64,000 nt of DNA from Undaria pinnatifida (lineage: Eukaryota > Sar > Phaeophyceae > Laminariales > Alariaceae): assembly GCA_012845835.1 (NCBI GenBank), contig JABAKD010000030.1, forward strand, positions 7,079,599 through 7,143,598, given 5' to 3'. Shown piece after piece: positions 58,901-64,000 of this stretch. A program made the position numbers and the translations under genes. The notes below the pieces were generated by a model. The model did not search any database and was not told the origin of the DNA. It saw only the letters and a list, made by a program, of their open reading frames with translations. Position 1 is the stretch's first letter, and every line of letters starts with the position of its first letter.

Positions 58901-61329
58901 TGTGTCACTGGGCAGCATTATACGTCTTTTGTGTGGGTTTCTAGACGGTGCGATGTAGTGAGGTTAGGCTTTGTTGTTGCGGCTGCACCGTATCGTGTAT
59001 CCAGAGCCGTGACAGGTGCAGACGATTTCCTCCGGCAGCGCCGCCCCCAAACGACGTGTGCGCCCGCAAAACTAGAAACGAAAACATCCATCTCTCTGCC
59101 GCGCGCCCTCACGTGACCTCCACCCCCTGGTATGTGAACCGGGCCTGCGCCATGACGACGACCGCCCCGTGCGTCAAGCCCATACTTTTCCGTATCGTTT
59201 CCGCAAATCCCGCCGAAAATTGTAACTAATGTATTAACCCCCTCTCCGCCAATCATTTAGTGCTTGGTGCACACGATGTCTAGCTGGTCGGTGAAAACCC
59301 GACGTGCTCCGTCCGGGGATTGTAATTATGCGAGGGTCTATGGCCACACGATTGCGGCTATGCATGAAATAAGTACACCCCCCCCCCCGTATAACGTTTG
59401 TTATCGGGGCACAATGTTCCCTTTTTTGATGATGCGCGTCGCGGACATCTCCACCATTTCGTCTTCCGGAAGCCCGGAAGTTGTTTATTACTTGGTACAG
59501 TAATTCCCGCCCCCCTCGTCTACGTTGTGGAAAAATATGTGGAAAGTTGGGATCAGAGGAAAGATGTGGAGAATGATGAAAAATATGACGTAATGTGCGA
59601 GAAGTGCTGTGATACTGGACGGGGAAATATCGAATATGTTAATATTGTACAAGGAGTTGCACAGGGAAGTACACTATTATCCAATCTATTCAAGGTATAC
59701 ATTAATGACATGTTAGTAGCAGTCGAAGCAGCAAAGCAAGGAGTCACGATGGGGGAAGATACGGTGTCGGGGTTGACGTTTGCGGATGATTTCGTGGGGA
59801 TATCAGAAACACCCGAAGGATTGCAGAAACAGGTAGAGAAAGCACTAGAGTACACTAGGAAATGGAGAGTGACGGCGAACGTGCAAAATTGCGCAGTAGT
59901 TATATGTAACGAAGACAAGGTGGATCCGGTAAATTTCAAATGGAAGTGGGGAGAAGATGAACTACCAATCGTAGACCAGTATACGTACCTTGGCGTAGAT
60001 ACCTCAACAGACTGCTCTTGAGATGCACACATAGCGAAAGTATTAGGAAAGGGTAGATTACAAGTAGGCAAGATGGATGCGATCCTAACAGACCCGCACC
60101 TTGACACTAGTATTAAAAGATGTATCCTGATGAATGTGATTGTACCAAAGTTAGAGTATGCAGGAGAAGTATGGGAAGGGAACGCGAAGTTCGTCAAACA
60201 AAAAAAGCAGTGCAGATAGCAGGAGCTAAAAAGATACTAGGATGCTCAAGTACGACGAGTAATACAGTATTAAGAGCAGAATTAAGAGCAGAACTAGGAA
60301 TGTACCCTCTTAAAACAAATAGAGACGCGATAAAGTTGAAATGGCAATATAAATTAAAGAGTATGCCAGAAAGAGGTTGCCAGCCATAGCTGATAGGGCT
60401 GTATGGGAGAGAATGAGAAAAGAGCGAGCTAGAATAAGATGGGATAACGTAGTCGAGAAAATATGGAAGGATTTAGGGGGAGTCCAAGAAGAGGCATCTA
60501 TTGAGAAGTTTGGCGGGTACAAGACAGAAGTAAAAGGCGTAATAAAAGAAAGGGAAAGGCTAGCGCTAATAAATAAGGTGAAAGAGGAGAAGCGCTTAGA
60601 GATATAAGGGGGGTAGAGGGAAGATATTGGAATGAAAACGTATCTGCACGACCCAATGGACTACGCGAAAAAATTGAAACGGCGATTTCGTGTAGGGGAC
60701 CTGAACCTACCAGAAAGAAGAAATAGATATAGCAGTAGTCGGGAGGAGGAGAGCGTGGCTATAAATATGTGCCCGTGTAGTACAACAATAGAGAGTAGGA
60801 CTCACATAGTAGGAGAATGTGAAATATACAAGGAGGAGCGGGATGCGTTAGAGGAAGAGATGAGGAAATTAGACGTATGTGGCATGGAAGAGTTTTGTAA
60901 GCTAGAGAACAGCGAGAAAACGATCGCTATCCTAGTAGATAGATGGTGGCCGCAGGCGGCGAAACACGACCAGGATAGGATACACAAACATTTTCTATGT
61001 AGTATATGGAAGAAGCGTAATGAGCGCCGAAATGTTGGAGGCGTCTCTATTAGGAGTAGGAACGGCGCTCCGACTCGAAAGGGATGCGTGGTCAATGGTC
61101 AAATGACTAAGGCAAGCAGCAAATGAGTACCCCCCCCCCCTTGTCTACTATCGTTGTCGAGACACAATACTCCCTTCCTTTTATGTTGCGGGCGTCGCCA
61201 CCACAGGTTCATTCCGGGCGTAAGTTGGAGTGGCTGTACCACCTAGGACATGGGGAGATGGTGACGCACTGCTTCCACAGGACCTACCGGATATACTCGT
61301 CCACCTTCCAGATGGGAATTTTGCACCAG
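37938..61329 (+). CDS. CUL1: Cullin, CUL1-type SCF ubiquitin-ligase scaffold, at least 16 exons
   Basis: Exons: 37938-38132, 46366-46581, 47135-47298, 48320-48415, 48922-48994, 49823-49941, 51022-51154, 51784-51837, 52555-52662, 53467-53619, 54552-54743, 55642-55734, 56436-56508, 57190-57707, 58431-58565, 61207-61329. All joins are phase-consistent; about 815 residues result. Cullins bind SKP1 or another adaptor at the N-terminus and RBX1 at the C-terminus, and assemble E3 ligases. Matches to CUL1 order: LYTGVYKLCT (adaptor-binding helix), YLDRHW, YLKEVERYL, LISYLEDG-type repeat, DEACKSFIN, FAYISDKDIFHKYYSKLLSKR, GFEYTSKLQRMF, VLTAGCWP, GRKLEWLY..GEMVTHCF and STFQM. The last two favour CUL1 over other cullins. 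Oddities: intron 1 is 8.2 kb; the donor after exon 12 is GC (GCAAGT); exon 14 adds about 170 Gly/Ser/Ala-rich residues. The terminal winged-helix and neddylation segment was not found, so the gene probably continues beyond 61,329 or past the window, or is broken. Confidence 0.93.
38396..38593. repeat. 20-bp minisatellite, ten units
   Basis: Ten head-to-tail units of GAGACATGGGGGAGATCAGT, nearly identical (single changes in units 1, 6 and 10). It lies 260 bp into intron 1 of the cullin gene. The high identity indicates recent expansion or homogenisation. There are no spacers, so it is not a CRISPR array. Confidence 0.97.
39480..39930. repeat. CAG/CGG-rich repeat element, copy A
   Basis: Contains CAG runs (39,513-39,593 and 39,773-39,800) and GGC-rich tracts. 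Words such as CGCAGGAGACA, GGAGGCTTCGGCGACAG, GTTGTGG and GTACGACATCAC recur in the same order in copy B near 44,050-44,440. The two copies flank the satellite field inside intron 1 of the cullin gene. Open frames here are poly-Ser/Ala/Leu/Cys artefacts of the CAG runs. Confidence 0.75.
40563..40622. repeat. CAG/GGC trinucleotide tract
   Basis: An imperfect CAGCAG tract grading into GGCGGC, about 60 bp. It may be a third, shorter relative of the CAG-rich elements at 39.5 and 44.1 kb, to judge from the neighbouring words ACACAACAGCAGCAG and GACTTCGGAGGCAG. Confidence 0.6.
40750..41205. repeat. AATAGGTATCGATAG satellite field, left part
   Basis: Diverged units of about 55-60 bp, each with AATAGGTATCGATAG, often GACCTTTCACCATT, then CTATTGTTTGGGACG. 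AATAGG and CTATTG are near-complements, so each unit can fold back or read similarly on both strands. It lies in cullin intron 1. Confidence 0.85.
41560..42420. repeat. TATCACACCCC repeat block
   Basis: Repeated words TATCACACCCCC, TATCACCCGGGGTACA, AAGATATCACACCC and GTGGGTGTTCGGACG. A roughly 60-bp piece ending CAAACACACC(C/T)TGTGGG is duplicated at about 42,160 and 42,225. It is embedded between the two parts of the AATAGG satellite. Confidence 0.8.
42432..43690. repeat. AATAGGTATCGATAG satellite field, right part
   Basis: It resumes the same family with units in both orientations (ATCGATACCTATTG and CAATAGGTATCGATCGAC), for example near 42,480, 42,700, 42,790, 43,380, 43,420, 43,510 and 43,590. 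ATCGATCGAT-type palindromes are frequent. There is a small interruption near 42,880-43,250. No coding potential. Confidence 0.85.
43995..44460. repeat. CAG/CGG-rich repeat element, copy B
   Basis: Similar in order and sequence to copy A at 39.5-39.9 kb: CAG runs (44,083-44,118; 44,303-44,330), GGCGGGGGCGGGGGCGG, CTGGCTCG, CGCAGGAGACAACAGC, GGAAGCTTCGGTGACAGTG, TTGTGG, and STEYD-encoding sequence. Probably a dispersed element of unknown class. Confidence 0.75.
45815..46073 (+). mobile_element. C-tailed SINE-like element, copy 1
   Basis: About 250 bp of non-coding repeat with GTAACTCATTGGCG, AAGTAGGCACAAGGTGCCG, AGTTCACCCTTCATGCGACT, GGTGAAAACCCGACG and GGGATGCGAGGGTCTATGG, ending ACTGAGTAA and a run of about 15 C. 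It lies in cullin intron 1, sense. The tail region resembles the LINE 3' end. Confidence 0.85.
46795..47092 (+). mobile_element. C-tailed SINE-like element, copy 2
   Basis: Same family, starting after a C run (46,789-46,798). It ends ATCGAGTAC plus C-rich DNA (about 47,010-47,034), followed by a second partial tail (GACTACAGCCGCGCATGACA then ATGAGTAC and C, to 47,092). The final C tract lies about 45 bp before the acceptor of cullin exon 3 (47,135). Sense orientation. Confidence 0.85.
47755..47892 (+). mobile_element. LINE 3' stub in cullin intron 3
   Basis: Begins just after a C-rich stretch (47,740-47,754). It matches the LINE 3' end (GTTGGAGGTCTCTATTAGGA, CTCCGTCTCGAAAGGG, AAGGCAAGCAACAAATAAGT) with a C tail at 47,875-47,892. 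Sense orientation. Confidence 0.85.
49320..49710 (+). mobile_element. C-tailed SINE-like element, copy 3
   Basis: Full-length family member (GTAACTCATTGGCG to ACTACGGCCATGCACAAACT) with a long C-rich tail (49,587-49,655), then a second partial tail (GACTACAGCGATGCCTGACA and ATGAGTACACC) to 49,710. It lies in cullin intron 5, sense, ending about 115 bp before exon 6 (49,823). Confidence 0.85.
50500..50562 (+). repeat. Dispersed ~70 bp repeat, copy 5
   Basis: Words GCACTAATTCTACGTAAATT, CCCAAAAAATGTGGGTGTGG and TTTTGAAGGGGTTAA. Same family as the copies in the genes to the left. It lies in cullin intron 6. Confidence 0.6.
52390..52475 (+). mobile_element. LINE 3' stub in cullin intron 8
   Basis: Begins after CGCCCCCCCGC and matches CCGTCTCGAAAGG, ATGCGTGGTCAATGG, then a diverged ACAACAAGTGAG and a C-rich stretch. 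It ends about 80-95 bp before the acceptor of exon 9 (52,555). Sense orientation. Confidence 0.7.
53260..53398 (+). mobile_element. C-tailed SINE-like element, partial copy 4
   Basis: A diverged 3' half of the family: CACGGCGCTTCGCGCTTCG, GCGAGGTTCCATGATCCTAA, GACTACGGCAACGCATGATA and ATGACTACACC plus C-rich DNA. It ends about 70 bp before exon 10 (53,467). Sense orientation. Confidence 0.7.
53655..53965 (+). mobile_element. C-tailed SINE-like element, copy 5
   Basis: Starts in a C run (53,668-53,682), then GACGTTGTCACCCATA, CACAAGGGGCCGAAGTCC, CTTCATGCGACTCACC, GATGCGAGGGTCTATGG, ending in a C-rich tract at about 53,942-53,962. It lies in cullin intron 10, sense. Confidence 0.85.
54974..55004. 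repeat. GGGA microsatellite
   Basis: GGGAGGGAGGGA units ending in a poly(G) run, in cullin intron 11. Confidence 0.85.
59255..59388 (+). mobile_element. C-tailed SINE-like element, 5'-truncated copy 6
   Basis: Starts within the family at GTGCTTGGTGCACACGATG, continues GGTGAAAACCCGACGTGCTC and GCGAGGGTCTATGG, and ends GAAATAAGTACA plus about 12 C. Sense, in cullin intron 15, about 120 bp upstream of the large LINE copy. Confidence 0.85.
59508..61141 (+). mobile_element. Non-LTR retrotransposon (LINE), best copy, in cullin intron 15
   Basis: Encodes a partial reverse transcriptase: IVQGVAQGSTLLSNLFKVYI (motif B region), LTFADDFVGI (catalytic FADD box), then QYTYLGVD. One in-frame TGA (60,019) follows, then a frameshift near 60,200 and another near 60,380. 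The C-terminal part has KIWKDLGG, PMDYAKKLK, a CPCSTTIESRTHIVGECEIY zinc-type motif, RWWPQAAKHDQDR and WKKRNERR. The last frame ends AAATGA at 61,126, three bases before a C run, so there is almost no 3' UTR and the tail is C, not A. The copy is 5'-truncated, lacking most of the N-terminal half of RT and any endonuclease. It is sense to the cullin and its tail ends about 65 bp before exon 16. Confidence 0.92.
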
Positions 61330-64000
61330 GTGTGTAAAGAGGCGGAGGGTGCGCGCCATGAGGAAAGCTTACGGGAAAATGACCTTTGATGCGGACGCAT
61401 GCTGCTATTAATACATACTGCGGTAGCGGGCGCACCTCGTTTTTTTTTTGTTTTGAGTGTCAATCTTCACTTGAGAAGCCTTGTGCCTCTCGCCTCTCAC
61501 CTCTCGCCTCTCACCTTTCACCCCTCACCCATCAAGCGTGGCTTTTTGGCAGCAACTGAGCCATCTCACGGTCGAGATGCGGCAGCAGAAAGTCATTGAG
61601 CTGCTCACATGAGGAGCTCAATAAATACCTCACCCCGAAAAGTGGCTTCGAAGGCGTTCGTTGGCAAAACCCGACCGAGCTTCTATGCCTTCGTCCTAAA
61701 AAGATATATATATATACTCGTTGAAATTACTCGACTAATGACTATCAGGTGGTTCCTCACGTGAGGAGCTCAATCGGACAGGTACATTATTAGGTAATCC
61801 AACAACTGCAACCCGCACTGTGGTACGAATCAACTGCTGTGGAAATGTTACCCGACCCATGCCACGACGGGGTGCAGAGCCTACTTTTTATGGGGCTTCC
61901 CTCTCGGTTGACGAGGTTCTATGCCTCACCCCCCCCCACCCCCCCCAAAAAAAAACACCTGTTTTTTGTTTTTTAGAAATAATGAAAACGGCAACCCGGT
62001 GAACAGTCTGTCCCGTGGACACCATGGACAATCGAAAAAAAATCGAAAACATTTCGTAATAGTGTAGGTTCCGACGATATTGTGGTATTGTGGTATTGCA
62101 GTATTGTGGTACTGGTATTGTATCGGTATTCTAGTGATGAACCAAGGAACCCCGTCGTGGTCTTGAAATATTTGGGGGCGAAGGGCTACCAACCTCGTTC
62201 GTAGTCGGTGTCACTTTTAGGTAGACGTGAAACGACCATTATTTTTTGTAAACGCGACAAGTGGTATTGCATCGATGTTTGGGTTAATCGTCGGTTGGGG
62301 AGCCCCCCGTCGCTCAGAACGTATGATATTTTTTTACGAAGAAGTGGTACAAGGTATCATGGAGCCATCCCACGTTGGGAGGTGCGCTTTTTTCGCCATG
62401 CGTTTCTGACCGATGTGACCGATGTGACGGGTTGAGCTCCTCAAGTAAGCGTGGAACTATCGGTTTTAGACCAATGCGACGGTAGGGAGGTGGGTCCCTT
62501 TATCGAGGACCTTTTTTCGCTGGGACTGGGAGTGACTTGCGCGAGTGACCCCCTGTTCCATGCGCTCATAGGCCTTCGTGCTGTTTATTTTTTTCGACAT
62601 GAATCCTTCCCAGTGGGGTGGTTGGCTACGCTGTGCCAAACAAATCGCCTAGCGACATTTTGTCAGTGAGGTACAGAGTTACTCGTGCGATTATGATAGT
62701 ATGATGATGTGATGGTATGATAGCATGGTAGTGTGATAGTATGAAAGTGTAATACTGTGATAGTATGATAGTATGATAGTATGATGGTACGATGGTATGA
62801 TAGTACGATAGTATGATAATATGATAGTATGATCATATGCGATCATTCGACTTCACATTAGGTACTACTGCTGCTTTATGGGAGGATATTCGATTTACAT
62901 CGGAACGGCATCTACGCTATTTTTGTCGGAGGGCAAAAAATAATAATAAAATGATACTGGTAGTATGATAGCTCAGACGACAGATTCTACGATGGGCCCT
63001 CCCAAAACCGGCGATTTTCTTCAACGAACGTTTCATCATCATGGCTGCTAGACACGAGGAAGGATGCTATGAAAAAAGCATCCTCGAACATTTTCATGTT
63101 TGCAAAGGTTTATCGAACGATGACGTCGGGGCGGCAAGGGGCACCGTATTTCAGGAGATACCGCCGGGAGCTGGTTTCAGCACCGGCGATTTCGTTAAAG
63201 ATTAGCTGGGGGGGCTACCGTAGTAAGACTCAGACCCGGTGGTGAAAATTGGAGGCATTCCCCTACCGTAGCGTTGATGGTTAGTGTGATCGTTAGTGTA
63301 ACCACTTTACGAACGTATGTTGGTCGGGTTGCGCGAACGAATATCTCTAGGTCGTGTTTCAGGCGAGGTGTTGAGCTCCTCGTGGTGGCGTGGGATGAGC
63401 CCATACCCTTATCGTAGCAAGCGTATGCGAGCGTTTCTTTTTGCGGCGGGGGCATTGTGTTGTAGACACACGTGCTGACCGAGAATGAGTTATTTGCAAG
63501 GCAGGAGGTTGAACATCGGAGCGATTTCTGGAAAAACTAAGGATAATTGTTTCGACAGGCGTATCAGGTCTGATTCGTAACATCTACCATGGTTGGACTC
63601 ATTGGAGTCTGGGTTTCTTTTTTATATGCCGATAGTATGATTGGAAGAGGCGCTACACAATGTCAGATGGAAAATACATACTAATGCGGGTACGTACGGG
63701 GAACGCGAAAGCATAAGCGGACGATGATGGCAGTGGGGGGCAGGTATAAGTCGTCCTGCAGTTTTCCGTGCCACGGTTGCGTTGAGTAATTGTGCTGCGA
63801 TTGGCAATACCATGGTTGCGCTGAGCGTTTTTTCCCCGTGGCCACGAGTTTTCAGGAACTTAGTCCCAGCCGTTGAGAGGCGACTGCCGGCGTCATCGCG
63901 GCGTTACCTCTTTAGAGCTGCACCACCCACGTTTTTTGAGGACAAACCAGTTAAATTTTGTGTAGTATATGTTTGCAGTAGTAAACGGGGTTAGTCGAAG
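61330..64000. other. No exon assigned; repeats and possible displaced cullin 3' end
   Basis: One candidate exon at 61,553-61,612 (acceptor TTTTTGGCAG, QLSHLTVEMRQQKVIELLT then TGA) is in the right place for the cullin winged-helix region but ends in a stop with no donor. The rest has CCTCTCG/CCTCTCA 7-mers (61,483-61,530), four copies of GAGGAGCTCAA or its complement (61,612; 61,763; 62,435; 63,371), and a GATAGTAT microsatellite. No neddylation-site segment (the IVRIMK-type motif of cullins) was found. Confidence 0.45.
62690..62838. repeat. ATGATAGT-type microsatellite
   Basis: About 15 imperfect units of GATAGTAT and GATGGTAT. A nearby stretch (62,870-62,945) resembles 43,180-43,255 (GGAGGATATTCGATTTACAT, CGGAACGGCA, GTCGGAGGGCAAA), so a segment of satellite-flanking DNA from cullin intron 1 is also present here. 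Confidence 0.75.

Noticed and set aside
62146-62205. Possible cullin C-terminal fragment (VLKYLGAKGYQ)
   Set aside because: Weak similarity to the end of the winged-helix domain only; no acceptor in phase and no preceding neddylation motif.
1-64000. Integrated algal virus or giant-virus genes
   Set aside because: I found no capsid, polymerase, integrase or other viral hallmark; the only reverse transcriptase belongs to a non-LTR retrotransposon.

Overview
This is a eukaryotic nuclear window: four multi-exon protein genes with GT-AG introns, long repeat-rich introns, many microsatellites, and no operon, phage or CRISPR structure. GC-rich exons, introns of roughly 0.5-1 kb or more, C-rich tracts before 3' splice sites and alanine-rich coiled-coil proteins suggest an intron-rich protist or alga. 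My best guess is a brown-alga-like stramenopile, but this is a weak inference with no diagnostic marker gene. Exons were assembled by hand from splice signals, frame and phase; no transcript or database evidence was used.

Layout. (1) 2.09-5.47 kb, plus strand: a small helical protein in at least five exons, not recognised. (2) 14.25-18.70 kb, plus strand: two long exons of a disordered Ser/Pro/Arg-rich protein, probably lacking its 5' end. (3) 22.16-36.79 kb, minus strand: one 14-exon gene, phase-consistent throughout, for a coiled-coil protein of about 2,120 residues. (4) 37.94-61.33 kb, plus strand: a cullin of the CUL1 type (SCF ubiquitin-ligase scaffold) in at least 16 exons. It has an 8.2 kb first intron full of satellites and a glycine-rich insertion of about 170 residues in its C-terminal half; its last exons were not found. 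Genes 3 and 4 are divergent, with 1.15 kb between start codons. The stretches 0-2, 5.5-12.5, 18.7-22.1 and 61.6-64 kb have no gene I can support.

Mobile DNA. A non-LTR retrotransposon (reverse transcriptase plus a Cys/His motif) is present as two long decayed copies, one shorter copy and several 3' stubs. Its last reading frame stops 3 nt before a 3' tail made of C rather than A. A second, short non-coding family (about 250 bp, six copies, all in cullin introns) ends in a similar sequence of about 50 bp followed by the same C tail. The two look like an autonomous LINE and a dependent SINE that share a tail. In genes 1, 2 and 4 the tails repeatedly sit 50-125 bp upstream of a 3' splice site in sense orientation, and truncated copies often start in an existing C run. 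I propose that this pair targets poly(C) tracts, which places it in intron polypyrimidine tracts. This is the most interesting signal in the window.

Other structure: satellite fields built on AATAGGTATCGATAG and on TATCACACCCC, a nearly perfect 20-bp minisatellite, a dispersed repeat core of about 70 bp, and a 9-bp palindromic word (TACCWGGTA) found far more often than chance predicts.
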